DNA from: Ureibacillus sp. FSL W7-1570
GTDB lineage: Bacteria; Bacillota; Bacilli; Bacillales_A; Planococcaceae
Assembly (NCBI RefSeq): GCF_038593265.1
Contig: NZ_CP151979.1
Span: 868,001 to 932,000 of the forward strand
Reading direction: 5' to 3'
DNA length: 64,000 bases
Of this stretch, positions 37,268 through 47,262 are shown one piece after another (the stretch's first letter is position 1; each line of letters opens with the position of its first letter). The notes beneath the pieces were generated by a model, which saw only the letters and a list, made by a program, of their open reading frames with translations, did no database searches and was not told the DNA's origin. Both the position numbers and the translations under genes were made by a program.

Positions 37268-38013
37268 AGCACCAGTTCCATCCCTTCATATAATGCGCCG
37301 AGCAAATCGCCCGTCATGCCGCCGAAATGTTTGTACGTCCAGTTTCGGTAAAATAAGGCCGAAATCAGCATGACCACTAGCAAAACAAAGAAAAAAACGT
37401 CCTTCAACAAAATTCCAAACACGAGAATGATCAACAGATAAACCCCTATAAAGATCCAAAGACGACCCGGAATCACCTGTTTTTTAAAATAAGCGGCCAA
37501 TCCCGACTCCTTCACATTGACCGACATATTAAAATAGATCATGATCGCCAGACGGCACAAAAGGGGCACTATAAGAACATAATAAAAAAGATGTGAAGGG
37601 CGCTGAAGGAACATCTCATGAAAAATGCCCACTTTCAATAATAATAGGACCGCCAAAGCGATCGCGCCGAATGCTCCAACCCTGGAGTCGCTCAAAATTT
37701 CCAGCCTTTTTTCTTTGTCACGGTAGGAAAAGTACGCATCCCCCAAATCAATCCAGCCATCCAGATGCAAACCGCCTGTCATGGCCACATTCAGCACCGC
37801 CACCAAAATGGCTAAAAAAAGCGGGGAAAATTCAAAATAAACATCATTTAATCGGATCACCAGTACAACCGCCATTCCCATCAACAGGCTGATAAACGGC
37901 ATTGCGCCAAACATTGCTGTCACGCTTTTGTCCGTCATCGGAAGCGCCTTCCGGATGGGAAAGGAAGTAAAAAATTGCAAAGATAATAAAAATCCATATA
38001 CTAAATTTTTCAC
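37240..38013 (-). CDS. cobS: Adenosylcobinamide-GDP ribazoletransferase
   Basis: Cobalamin synthase: it joins adenosylcobinamide-GDP with alpha-ribazole in the membrane. The 257-residue protein has about six spans; LQFFTSFPIRK near the start, GGLHLDGWIDLGDA near residue 80 and FGGMTGDLLGA near residue 230 are the family motifs. GTG 38013 follows AGGCGGTG. It sits 11 bp after cobU. Confidence 0.93.
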   Translation of the reverse strand: MKNLVYGFLLSLQFFTSFPIRKALPMTDKSVTAMFGAMPFISLLMGMAVVLVIRLNDVYFEFSPLFLAILVAVLNVAMTGGLHLDGWIDLGDAYFSYRDKEKRLEILSDSRVGAFGAIALAVLLLLKVGIFHEMFLQRPSHLFYYVLIVPLLCRLAIMIYFNMSVNVKESGLAAYFKKQVIPGRLWIFIGVYLLIILVFGILLKDVFFFVLLVVMLISALFYRNWTYKHFGGMTGDLLGALYEGMELVLWGILLLCI

Positions 38014-38024
38014 AAAAACACCGC

Positions 38025-38576
38025 CTATTTCCTACGTACATTGATTCCATAATCCAATTCATACGCTTCATCGCAAATTGCCACAATCCATTGATGAAGC
38101 TTGCCGATCAGTTCACGATATAAATTGACTTCCTCATAGATTGAAGAGGCTTCATCGAGCACTTCATTCGATACCAACAGCACAATGGCACCGTCCTGTT
38201 TCCATCGCCCGACCGTTTGTTGGAATCTTTCAATCGATTGTTGAATTTTTACATATCGATTTTCACTCTGTTCCGTTTTATACAATACATTGTTTAACCA
38301 GGTCGTGATACAATCCCACAATACAATGTCGTCCGCACCGAAAGTCGCTTGCGGCAGGTCATCGGCGACTTCCATTGTCACCCACGGCAATTGTGATCGT
38401 TCCCGGTCATTTTGGTGCCGGCGTATCCGCTTTTTCATTTCTTCATCAAAAGGGACGCCGGAAGCGATATAAAATAACCCTTTCTGATGCCGCCCAAAAA
38501 GGGTTTTCGCATAGTGTTCCGCAAAGGCGCTTTTTCCGCTCCGGACTCCACCGGTAATAAAAATGATTTTGCCCAC
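38025..38576 (-). CDS. cobU: Adenosylcobinamide kinase / phosphate guanylyltransferase
   Basis: CobU phosphorylates adenosylcobinamide and transfers GMP to it. In the 183-residue chain the P-loop is FITGGVRSGKSAFAE (residues 5-19), followed by YIASG, the guanylylation-site region MKKRIRRHQNDR, and VLWDCITTWLNN (the Walker B-like element). The longest frame starts at 38657, but AAAAGGAG fits GTG 38576, which puts GKIIFITGG at the N-terminus. Only late cobalamin genes are present here, so the cluster serves corrinoid salvage. No cobalamin riboswitch is seen upstream. Confidence 0.92.
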   Translation of the reverse strand: MGKIIFITGGVRSGKSAFAEHYAKTLFGRHQKGLFYIASGVPFDEEMKKRIRRHQNDRERSQLPWVTMEVADDLPQATFGADDIVLWDCITTWLNNVLYKTEQSENRYVKIQQSIERFQQTVGRWKQDGAIVLLVSNEVLDEASSIYEEVNLYRELIGKLHQWIVAICDEAYELDYGINVRRK

Positions 38577-38601
38577 CTTGTCCGCTCCTTTTAAAATCAA
38601 C

Positions 38602-38649
38602 AAAAAATAATGGCTGTCCAACAATGAGTATATCATTGAAAGGACAGCC
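38602..38649 (-). terminator. Terminator of the ger operon
   Basis: GGCTGTCC (38612-38619) and GGACAGCC (38642-38649) enclose an inner stem CAATGA-TCATTG. On the minus strand A/T-rich ATTATTTTTTG follows. Confidence 0.85.
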
Positions 38650-38666
38650 TGAATCAAATAAATTTC

Positions 38667-39872
38667 CTATTTCCATTCCATGCCGACACGACGGATTTTA
38701 TAATCCAAATGAATTTGAATATCCAAATCCTTGTACACTTCATACCAGCCCTTATCGTCTTTGACCTTTTCATGCCAATATTTCGGATATTTCGCCCTCA
38801 CCCTCGCTCCAATTCCAAGAATATCCGATTCATCTTGCTGAAGTCTTTTCATCAGCTTGGACAATGCTTTTTCACCGTAGTTGGATAAAGTCTTTTCGAG
38901 CTCCTCCAGCCTGTCTTTGCTTAAATCATTTACATGATTTTGTTCTTCCACAAACCCTTCTATTTTCACATTGATGGTCACTTTCGGTTCACCATCCACC
39001 AGTTTCACCGAAATTTTCGACTTTCTTCTTTGCGGCTTGATAAGGTATACTCCGCTTTGATCCTCCGTTTCAACAACGTTCGAATATCCTGCGGGATTCA
39101 TGCCTTGCATCGCCAATATGGCACCTGTATCGGTCGGTGTCAGTTTTCCAACCATCTTATCTCCTTTAAAGTACGCGAGCCCATGCACGAGAATATGATC
39201 CCCCATGGATTTGACGAGGGGAATCATGGCATCCACCCCGATATCCGAAAAATCGATCCATATCTTCCCCAAAAACTCTTTCGGCAATTTTCCGAATCGT
39301 ACCGCATCTTTCAATGTGTTGGATAAATATAAAGAAGGTACCGTTTGGATTGGGGGCGTGGCATTCAATATATCTTGGGCCTCCCCCCCATCTGTAATCA
39401 TGAGCCAGGCGCTTCTCCGAACTTCATAATCCCTTCTCAAAAAATCCATGATCTCACTGATTCCGTTTTTCGCGATTTCTTCGCTGACGACAATAATTTG
39501 AATATGTCCCAAATATATTTTCGCAGCCAGTTCCTGTTGCAAATTGGACAGCGCATCTTTCATCGTATAGCCGTATGTGACCAACAGCCAGTCCGTATCT
39601 TCTGAATTCATTTCTCCACCGCCGGGACCGAGCATGATTTTTCCCGGAACCGCCAATTGGGCCGTCAGTTTGTAATACTTTTGATCTTCACGAACCGGAA
39701 AATCCCCTTTCGAATGGGTCACTTCATACTTTTCCACTTCTTCCCTATCATCGGTAACATCGATGGAGATGGCAAGAATCATCGCCCTTTCTTCCAGCTC
39801 ATATCGGTCCCAGCACCCGCTCAACAACATCAGGATTGGAATGATAGCCATAAATAATAGGACCCTTTTCAT
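38667..39872 (-). CDS. Germinant receptor subunit C (Ger(x)C lipoprotein)
   Basis: A 401-residue lipoprotein of the GerAC family. The lipobox is LLSGC (Cys 20), followed at once by WDRYELEERAMILAISID, the family hallmark. The mature protein lies on the outer face of the spore inner membrane with the A and B subunits and is needed for response to nutrient germinants. Its start overlaps the gerB stop by four bases (ATGA). It is last in the operon and followed by a terminator. Confidence 0.92.
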   Translation of the reverse strand: MKRVLLFMAIIPILMLLSGCWDRYELEERAMILAISIDVTDDREEVEKYEVTHSKGDFPVREDQKYYKLTAQLAVPGKIMLGPGGGEMNSEDTDWLLVTYGYTMKDALSNLQQELAAKIYLGHIQIIVVSEEIAKNGISEIMDFLRRDYEVRRSAWLMITDGGEAQDILNATPPIQTVPSLYLSNTLKDAVRFGKLPKEFLGKIWIDFSDIGVDAMIPLVKSMGDHILVHGLAYFKGDKMVGKLTPTDTGAILAMQGMNPAGYSNVVETEDQSGVYLIKPQRRKSKISVKLVDGEPKVTINVKIEGFVEEQNHVNDLSKDRLEELEKTLSNYGEKALSKLMKRLQQDESDILGIGARVRAKYPKYWHEKVKDDKGWYEVYKDLDIQIHLDYKIRRVGMEWK

Positions 39873-40963
39873 TGCACTCCCACCTTTTTCCGGAAACGGC
39901 CTATGACGATCAAACCGAACGGAAGCAATATAAAGAGAACTGTCACAATTTTAGCGATGGTGATGACATATTCAAAAATTTCATATACATTGTTTGGAAT
40001 TAAGGCAACCACGAATATGATGGGGATCATAATCGTTGAAATAAAGGCAAATCGGTTCGTCCGAAAAATCTCTGCGGTTCCCCGGACAATGACAAAAAAG
40101 TAAGACAGCAATGTGGTAAAAACCGCAAAAATCCATGTTATGAGAATGATTGCATCCACTCTTGATAATATTTCTCCCGGTATTTCGATCACCCGGCTCA
40201 ACGACAATGCCGACCAATGAATTTGCTCCAGCTCTTTCACCCCGAATACGCCAAGAGCAATGATAATGGTATACAAGATGGCGAGCCCGCCCAGGAAGAA
40301 ACCCCAAATCCCGTTTTTTACCATGCTTTCGTTATCCTTTATATAAGGGATCAACAAGGAGATTACAAAAAAATTGGTGATTGCGGAGGACATCTCGAAA
40401 GCACCGGACATAAACTCAAAAAAGGATAAATCATGGCCGAAAATGGGCAATAAATGATAACTTTCCATATCTTCAAAGGCAAGAATAAAAAAGACCATCG
40501 GAATCAATAAAAAAGGCAAATAGAACGTATGAATATAAGCGAAGGTGGAAACATTGCGGAAGCCGACCAATGCGCAAAGAATGATCATTAAAGCGATGGA
40601 TATTTCGATCGGTGTGTTCGGCAATAAACCGCTGGCAAGCACTTCCGAAAATTGCCGAACCTCAAGCCCCATAAGGAAAATGGTCAAAAGGATGATCATG
40701 TAATTCATCAAATTGCCCACAAATTTCCCCAATATTAATCGGTTGCATCCGATGATGGTATAATTTCGATATTTCCTGCCCAATAAAGTGATTGCAAGGA
40801 CACTCAAAAATGATATCAACAGCCCGACAACGCTTGCCAATATCGCCGCTTCCCCCACCTTGGAGGCAACGAACCTTGGCAATACCAACAAGGATACCCC
40901 AATGATTGAACTTGCAATAATGATGGCCATTTGAATGGAACTGATTGAATCGGTATGTTTCAT
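39869..40963 (-). CDS. Germinant receptor subunit B (spore permease)
   Basis: A 364-residue membrane protein with ten spans of the GerAB amino-acid-permease-like family. SSIIGVSLLVLPRFVASKVG in the first span and LGRKYRNYTIIGCNR after the second are typical. Such subunits form the germinant-binding part of the receptor. It overlaps gerA and gerC by four bases each, so expression of all three is coupled. Confidence 0.9.
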   Translation of the reverse strand: MKHTDSISSIQMAIIIASSIIGVSLLVLPRFVASKVGEAAILASVVGLLISFLSVLAITLLGRKYRNYTIIGCNRLILGKFVGNLMNYMIILLTIFLMGLEVRQFSEVLASGLLPNTPIEISIALMIILCALVGFRNVSTFAYIHTFYLPFLLIPMVFFILAFEDMESYHLLPIFGHDLSFFEFMSGAFEMSSAITNFFVISLLIPYIKDNESMVKNGIWGFFLGGLAILYTIIIALGVFGVKELEQIHWSALSLSRVIEIPGEILSRVDAIILITWIFAVFTTLLSYFFVIVRGTAEIFRTNRFAFISTIMIPIIFVVALIPNNVYEIFEYVITIAKIVTVLFILLPFGLIVIGRFRKKVGVQ

Positions 40964-41926
40964 ATTTTTTCCCTTTCTTCTTTATCGAGGAAATTGTAAT
41001 TGGTATAGTGCTTTTCCATTTCTCCCAGACGTGTTTTATCTTGCGGATGAATATTGGAAGGCCGCTTTTTTAATTTATAGAACGGAAACCGGATAATGGA
41101 ATCCTTCATCGCTTTCATATTTAATGGCGCATAAGGATCCATATAAGGCACACCGAAGGAACGCAAGGACAGTATGTGATTCACCACAACCATAAGACCT
41201 AAAGCGAGCCCCAACAAACCGAGGGTGCCTGCCAAAATAATGAGAAGAAAACGCAGCATGCGGAACGTATTGGCCGCATTATATGAGGGAATCGCAAAGG
41301 ATCCGATGGTGGACATTCCAATGATGACAACGGTGATGGGACTGACAAATCCCGCCTGCACCGCTGACTGTCCAACAACGAGCACCCCGACGATGGATAA
41401 GGCCCCGCCGACTTGTTGCGGCATCCGCACACTAGCTTCCCTCAACACTTCCATGGCGAGTTCCAACATCAACACTTCAAGGACGACGGGAAACGGAATG
41501 CTGTGCCGCCCGCTGGAAGCCGCAACGACATATTTCGCCGGAATCAATTCCGGATGAAAAGAAATGACTGTCACATAAAGGGAAGAAAAAGTCAATGAAA
41601 ACAAAAGGGCGAGAATCCGGAAAACTCTCACGAATGAAGAAATGACCCAGTGTTCATTGTAATCTTCCGTTGTATGGTAAAACTGATTAAACGTGGCGGG
41701 TGCGATCAGCGCGGATGGGCTCCCCTCAAACATTACCGCCACACGGCCTTCCAAAAGATTTCCCACCACTTTGGTCGGCCTTTCGGTATTGATCAATTGG
41801 GGAAAAGGCGATAACGGATTATCTTCAAGAAATTGCTCCGCATAACCGGAGTCCAGAACCCCATCAATTTCAATCGCATCGATTCTTTTTTTCATTTCTT
41901 CCACCAATGTGGGGTTGGCAATATCC
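40960..41926 (-). pseudogene. Germinant receptor subunit A, C-terminal part
   Basis: Continues the gene at 43570-44217 beyond an insertion sequence. Reading resumes at DIANPTLVEEMKKRIDAIEIDG within the duplicated target. It contains the NERPTKVVGNLLEGRVA-type strand, the GerA membrane region with VLMLELAMEVLREASVRMPQQVG and a cytoplasmic tail. A shorter protein could start at codons near 41907, but without the N-terminal domain it would not form a normal receptor. It overlaps gerB by four bases. Confidence 0.88.
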
Positions 41927-43569
41927 CAATGTCAGAAACTTATACAACCAATAATTTACAGTTAGTAGGCAACCATCTGGTTGTCTACTTTTAAAAATAC
42001 TATTCAACCTACAAAGTGTTGATAATTTTCTAAAATCGGCTAAAAAAGGCAATAGGATGCCCGGGGCTTAAATTTTTATTTTTTTAAGCCCCTAATTTAT
42101 TTACATTTAATAAACAAATAGGTTATATTTATCCTATGTATTGTTTATAGACACCTTTTTTGGTTTAGGGAATACTTTGTTGAGGACAGACCATTCCTTC
42201 GTGGGTAGCTTCTCCCAAACCGAATAGGTGTCTTATTTCTTATAATCACTTTCATGATTTTTGTAAACATTCTCTCTCTTTTGATTGGACAATCTTCTAA
42301 TAATAAGTGAACCATCCTATCTTTTAATTTTCCTATTAAGATATTTGTGTTTACTTGATAATCATGTTTTCGTCTTTTTTTCTTACTCTCCTCATTAATT
42401 GTTTCATTGGCATCATTTCTCAATAAACTGACCATATTCGATAAATATATTGATGCATAGAAATCTTGTTCAATTGCGATTTTCGAACTACCCGTGAAAT
42501 TTTCTATTTCGATTTTATTTTTCACATCATTATATTCTGTTTCAATTCCCCAGCGTTTAAAATAAAGAGATTTAAACTCAGAGATATCAAACTCTTCCTC
42601 GGTTAAATTTGTGACAAGTATTTCTTCCGTGCCAGAATCCAGTGGGAATCTAACTACACGAGCAGTAATCACTTGTTTCCTATGTATTATATGAATGTTT
42701 TGATCAGCATCTTTCGCTTCGACAATTTCCTTTATCGTATTTTTTTGACATCGCATCACATATTTGATACCAAGGGCATCTAAATAGGCAATAAAATCTC
42801 TCGATGGATACCCTCGATCAAATAAAAAAAGATCATTTTTTAATCCAATTTGTACGAGTTCTTCAATCATATCCTTTGCACTATCTCGCTCAGCTACCTT
42901 ATATGGATTGATTCTAGAAGTAATAATGATTCCATTCTCAAGATCGTAAATACAAGAGGCACTAGCTCTTGCATAACTTGTCTTATGATTTTTTCCATAC
43001 CCAAAATAATTTCGAAGCTCCTCAGTATCAGGAATTTGGAGCACACTTCCATCGATTGCGCAAAGTCTAAATCCACGATAAGTTTTAAAGGAATTTTCTT
43101 CATAATACCAATTCACAATCGCTTTTGTAAGTTTTACAAAAGCGAGAGGAGAAATCTTTTTTCGTGCGGCTGAATAGCCTTGTTTGGAAATACTAATTTC
43201 TGATAAATTAAATTTGTCGAAAAAGTCGTCAAGTTCAATTTGGAGGCTCTTTTTAACAAAGTTTAAGCTAAATAGAATAGTATTTTTAAAATTTAACTTC
43301 TTTTCTTTTCGTGTAAAATACGTTTCTTTTGTCCGAGATTCAAGCATAAACATCACATCATTCAGCAACTTTCGAGTAATCTCAATTGCCCCTAAAAAAG
43401 TACTTTTTGTTTTCAAAAAAACCACCATCCTCGTTTTATTAACCAAAAATTGGATTCTAAAACGATTTTGGGGGCCTTTTTAAAATTACAAGAGGCTTAT
43501 TACCTAATTTTATAAAAGTTAAATTAAATATTATTTTCCATTAAATGTAACGTTAAGTTGATGACATTG
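41927..43569 (-). mobile_element. IS4-family insertion sequence inside gerA
   Basis: 1643 bp, ending in inverted repeats CAATGTCA(G/T)NAACTTA, flanked by the 10-bp target duplication GGCAATATCC at 41917-41926 and 43570-43579. It carries one intact transposase gene on the same strand as gerA. Size and duplication length fit IS231-like members of the IS4 family. Confidence 0.93.
42145..43428 (-). CDS. IS4-family transposase
   Basis: A transposase of about 428 residues with DDE acids in CAIDGSVLQIPD and FLFDRGYPSRDF and the YREK box in YFKRWGIETEYNDVKNK. The exact start is uncertain: in-frame ATG 43446, ATG 43428 and TTG 43416 all follow a GAGG element, and 43428 is given here as a compromise. 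The frame is intact, so the element may be mobile. It belongs to a different group from the IS4-type enzyme at 31421. Confidence 0.88.
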   Translation of the reverse strand: MVVFLKTKSTFLGAIEITRKLLNDVMFMLESRTKETYFTRKEKKLNFKNTILFSLNFVKKSLQIELDDFFDKFNLSEISISKQGYSAARKKISPLAFVKLTKAIVNWYYEENSFKTYRGFRLCAIDGSVLQIPDTEELRNYFGYGKNHKTSYARASASCIYDLENGIIITSRINPYKVAERDSAKDMIEELVQIGLKNDLFLFDRGYPSRDFIAYLDALGIKYVMRCQKNTIKEIVEAKDADQNIHIIHRKQVITARVVRFPLDSGTEEILVTNLTEEEFDISEFKSLYFKRWGIETEYNDVKNKIEIENFTGSSKIAIEQDFYASIYLSNMVSLLRNDANETINEESKKKRRKHDYQVNTNILIGKLKDRMVHLLLEDCPIKRERMFTKIMKVIIRNKTPIRFGRSYPRRNGLSSTKYSLNQKRCL

Positions 43570-44217
43570 GGCAATATCCTCGATATAACAAACCACCACT
43601 TTCGTTTTCGTTCTCGCCCCCACTTCCGATTCTTCCACCCGGAATTCCGGAATGGGCAGGCGGTAACGGAGCAAGGCAACATTCGTGGACAAATGTTCGA
43701 TAAAACCGTCCCTTGGTCCCCGTACCACCCGTTCCGTTTCCGGTTCCTCGATGCTCCTTTTTTCTTTTGTTACAACATCCAGTTCCAGCGCCTCAGCGAT
43801 CCCGTCGATAAAAACAACCGCTTTTCCCTGCACAATGGAGCTTATAATCGTTGAAAAGTCTTTCACTTTTTTTACATCGTTGAAATAAAGGATATTGTCG
43901 ATGAGAAATTTTAGGATGTCCAAGGGTTCTTTTTCAGGAGCTTCATAATGTTGCAATAGTTTTATGACGTCATGATTGATGACCTCTTGATCCACCAAGG
44001 AATTCAGATAAACAATGGCGGCATGTCTATGTTGAAAAAGTTCAAAGGTCCGCAAAGAATAATCCATATCCTTATGAAAAATCTCTTTCAGCAGGCGGAC
44101 ATTGTCATCCAGAATGCCTGTCATTTGTTTATCCTTATATTCGTTCACTATCTTGCTCACCGGATAAATGGACGTTTGATCTGTCTTATGATTGCTTTTC
44201 TTGAAGAACGGTGACAA
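43570..44217 (-). pseudogene. Germinant receptor subunit A, N-terminal part
   Basis: TTG 44217 with AGGTGA at about 6 nt (or GTG 44226) starts the GerA cytoplasmic domain: SKIVNEYKDKQMTGILDDNVRLL, then the conserved SIIQGKAVVFIDG-type segment and SEVGARTKTKVVVCYIEDIA. The frame enters the IS after EDIA and ends in 12 foreign residues. Joined to 40960-41926 across the 10-bp duplication, the intact protein would be about 540 residues. Confidence 0.9.
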
Positions 44218-44254
44218 TCCAATCACCTGCCTGAATGTTTCATGTTTTTGTTGT

Positions 44255-44284
44255 TATTATGTTCGAAGAAAGATATTCCATACA
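44255..44284 (-). promoter_or_regulatory. Possible forespore (SigG-type) promoter of the ger operon
   Basis: On the minus strand TGTATG (44279-44284), a 17-nt spacer and CATAATA (44255-44261), close to the SigG pattern TGAATA/CATACTA. It lies about 40 nt before the start codon, where a receptor-operon promoter is expected. Confidence 0.4.
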
Positions 44285-44379
44285 TGCGATTATTTTCTCT
44301 TTGCTTGATTTCTATTCTCACTTAATTTAAGATTTTCTTATTATTTCCTTTTCATTTGAAAAAAAGGAGAATTGCAGCT

Positions 44380-45774
44380 TTGGAAACTATGAAAAGTGTT
44401 TCATATAATCGGAATTTGATTGTCAGTATATTGCTTGCGGCATCTTTTGTTTCTTTGCTGAATCAAACGTTGCTCATCGTGGCATTGCCATCTATCATGG
44501 AAGAATTTTCCGTCAGTCCGACACTGGCCCAATGGGTGACAACGGGCTTCATGCTGGCCAATGGCGTCATGATTCCCATTACCGCCTTTCTGATTGAAAA
44601 ATATAGCAGCAAAGCTTTATTAATTTTTGCTCTTGGCATTTTTGCCATTGGAACCTTGATTGGTGCCGTCACGCCGAATTTTTGGCTGCTCATCGTTGCA
44701 AGGATCGTTCAGGCCATCGGGGCGGGTATGTTGATGCCGTTGATGCAGACGGTGATTTTCTCCATCTATCCCGTGGAAAAACGCGGCGCAGCGATGGGGA
44801 TGAGCGGATTGGTGGTCGGTTTTGCTCCGGCTATCGGACCGACTCTTGCAGGATGGATCATTGACCACACTTCCTGGAGATTTTTATTTTATACCGTTTT
44901 GCCTATTACACTGATCGTATTCGTCCTTGCCATCTTTTTAATGAAGAATGTGACAACACAGCATGAACGGAAACTGGATGTGTTATCGGTGATTTTATCT
45001 TCCTTTGGATGGGGCGGCCTCCTTTACGCGACAAGTATGGTGGGGACTTATGGATGGACGGGGCTGAATGTCATCCTTTCCATCCTGATCGGCTCCATCT
45101 CATTATTCTTTTTTATCCGGAGACAATTTAAACTGTCCCAGCCGATGTTGAATTTCACCGTGTTCCAATCCAAGGAATTTACGTTGACGACGATTCTTTC
45201 CATCGTCGTATTCGGGTTGCTGATCGGCATTGAAACCATCTTGCCGATTTTTGTTCAAAATGTCCGACAAGGCACGGCCCTCACCTCCGGATTGATGCTT
45301 TTGCCAGGTGCCATCATTACCGGTGCCATGTCGCCGATTTCCGGAAAGCTGTTTGACCGGTTCGGCGTAAAAGGGCTTGCCATCATCGGATTCAGCTGTA
45401 TTGTACTGGCAACCATTCTGTATAATTTCATCGGCCAGGATACGTCATTTGCCGCTATTTCCGCGATCTTTACAGTTCAAATGCTGGGATTTGCCCTGCT
45501 TTCCATGCCTTTGATGACAGCAGGGATCAATTCATTGCCACATGAACTCATTGCCCATGGCACGGCCATGCATAACACGATCCGTACAGTCGGCTCTTCC
45601 ATTTTCGCCGCATTGCTTGTGACCGTCATGAGTTTTGGCAATATCCAACACGATGGGATCTTTAAAGGAATCAAAATCGCCTTTTTCGTTGCGATGCTTT
45701 TCGGTGCGGTCGGCCTTCTTCTCTCCTTCTTCCTTGCAAAAAAGGAAAAGCGTCCGATGGAAAGCGCGAATTGA
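44380..45774 (+). CDS. DHA2-family MFS drug-type efflux transporter
   Basis: A 464-residue major facilitator with 14 predicted spans. Motif A-like LIEKYSSKALLIF and motif C-like GLVVGFAPAIGPTLAGWIID, with the early LNQTLLIVALPSIMEEF segment, identify the DHA2 (LmrB/EmrB) group of proton antiporters. The substrate cannot be inferred. AAAGGAG lies about 13 nt before TTG 44380, and ATG 44389 is an alternative. It is divergent from the ger operon. Confidence 0.85.
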   Translation: METMKSVSYNRNLIVSILLAASFVSLLNQTLLIVALPSIMEEFSVSPTLAQWVTTGFMLANGVMIPITAFLIEKYSSKALLIFALGIFAIGTLIGAVTPNFWLLIVARIVQAIGAGMLMPLMQTVIFSIYPVEKRGAAMGMSGLVVGFAPAIGPTLAGWIIDHTSWRFLFYTVLPITLIVFVLAIFLMKNVTTQHERKLDVLSVILSSFGWGGLLYATSMVGTYGWTGLNVILSILIGSISLFFFIRRQFKLSQPMLNFTVFQSKEFTLTTILSIVVFGLLIGIETILPIFVQNVRQGTALTSGLMLLPGAIITGAMSPISGKLFDRFGVKGLAIIGFSCIVLATILYNFIGQDTSFAAISAIFTVQMLGFALLSMPLMTAGINSLPHELIAHGTAMHNTIRTVGSSIFAALLVTVMSFGNIQHDGIFKGIKIAFFVAMLFGAVGLLLSFFLAKKEKRPMESAN

Positions 45775-45921
45775 TCGTTTCCTAGCAACACTATATAAGG
45801 ATAGCCGGGCGGAAAGAAATGCCTGAATCTATCCTTTCCACCCTTTTGTTATCAGAAAATTCCGTCATATGTTGGACGGGCGGTTTAAAACAAGAATCAT
45901 TGATTGAGAGGCGGGGTCACC

Positions 45922-47163
45922 TTGAAACGCATTCACTATAGTTGGGTTATATTAATCATTTCATTTTTCTCCATTCTGACAGCAGGAATCGTGGTTTCAT
46001 CCTCAGGCGTTTTCTTGACCCCATTTGAGAAAGAATTTGGCTGGGACCGCTCCATCATTTCCCTTTCCTTTGGGATCTGCATGCTTTTCTACGGAATGGC
46101 TGGCCCTTTTATGGCCGCCTTATTGGAAAAATGGAAATTGAAGAAAATGATGCTCGCTTCAATGGGAATTTTGCTGGCCGGGCTCTTTTCGACCTTCTTC
46201 ATGAAACAATCCTGGCATTTGATTATCATCTGGGGAACAATCCTTGGTCTCGGTTCCAGTCTGTTATTAACCGTATTAAGTCCCTATGTGGCGAATCATT
46301 GGTTCAAGGAAAAAAGAGGGCTTGCCACCGGGATCCTGGCAGCGAGCACCGCAACGGGCCAGTTACTATTGCTACCCATCTTGGCGATGATTATTGAAAA
46401 TTATTCATGGCGCTGGGCAATCGGGTTCATCATTGCGATCCTGATGGTAATGACCCTGATCATCTTTTTCTTTATGAAAAATTCGCCCAAGGAAATGGGG
46501 ATTTTACCCTATGGCCAACTTGAGGAGATGGAGGAAACAAAGAATACCCAACATGGCAATCCTGTCGTGGTAGCATTTGGGGGATTGGCTGAAGCCGTAA
46601 AGAAAAAAGAATTTTGGTTGTTGGCCGGAAGTTTCTTTATTTGCGGCTGTTCAACAATGGGGCTGATCGGGACCCATTTTGTATCCTATTGCATCAGTTT
46701 TGGGATTCCGCTTGTCACCGCCGCTTCACTGCTCTCTTTTATGGGGATTTTTAATATTTTGGGGACGACGCTCTCCGGTTGGCTGTCTGACCGTTTTGAT
46801 AATCGGTGGCTGCTATTTTGTTACTATCTTTTAAGAGGAACTTCTTTAGTGGTGCTACCATTTTTATTAATGAACGGCCACATTGCCTGGCTTATTGTAT
46901 TTACCGTGTTTTACGGCTTGGATTGGATTGCCACGGTGCCTCCAACCATCAATATTTCAAGGCAAATTTTTGGCGTGCAGAAGAGTGCGGTCATTTACGG
47001 CTGGGTATATGCTGCCCACCAGGCTGGCGCCGCTTTCGCCGCCTACGGGGGAGGACTGGTCTATAAATATTTTAATACATATACATGGGCTTTTTTTATG
47101 GCAGGCATTTTCTGTATATTGGCAAGCCTATTTGTCATTGTGATCAAAAAACAGCAACATTAG
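45922..47163 (+). CDS. MFS transporter (monocarboxylate/OFA-like)
   Basis: A 413-residue major facilitator with 12 spans. RIHYSWVILIISFFSILTAGI at the N-terminus, FGWDRSIISLSFG and HWFKEKRGLATGI are typical of the oxalate:formate antiporter/monocarboxylate group; the substrate is probably a small organic acid. TTG 45922 is preceded by AGGCGGGG. It stands alone and converges on the BtuF-like gene. Confidence 0.8.
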   Translation: MKRIHYSWVILIISFFSILTAGIVVSSSGVFLTPFEKEFGWDRSIISLSFGICMLFYGMAGPFMAALLEKWKLKKMMLASMGILLAGLFSTFFMKQSWHLIIIWGTILGLGSSLLLTVLSPYVANHWFKEKRGLATGILAASTATGQLLLLPILAMIIENYSWRWAIGFIIAILMVMTLIIFFFMKNSPKEMGILPYGQLEEMEETKNTQHGNPVVVAFGGLAEAVKKKEFWLLAGSFFICGCSTMGLIGTHFVSYCISFGIPLVTAASLLSFMGIFNILGTTLSGWLSDRFDNRWLLFCYYLLRGTSLVVLPFLLMNGHIAWLIVFTVFYGLDWIATVPPTINISRQIFGVQKSAVIYGWVYAAHQAGAAFAAYGGGLVYKYFNTYTWAFFMAGIFCILASLFVIVIKKQQH

Positions 47164-47223
47164 ATTTTCAAATTTATCCATAGGGGGACATTGGGTGAAG
47201 ATATGCACCACCTCAATACCCAT

Positions 47224-47255
47224 AAAAAAAAAGGGCGAAAATTCTTCGCTCTTTT
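47224..47255 (-). terminator. Terminator of the BtuF-like gene
   Basis: AAAGGGCGAA and TTCGCTCTTT (47231-47255) pair, with A9 on the plus strand giving a T-run on the minus strand. It may also serve the convergent MFS gene. Confidence 0.75.
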
Positions 47256-47262
47256 TGTCGGA

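Noticed and set aside
38577-38666. Cobalamin riboswitch before cobU
   Set aside because: Only 90 nt separate gerC and cobU and they contain the ger terminator; there is no room for the B12 fold.
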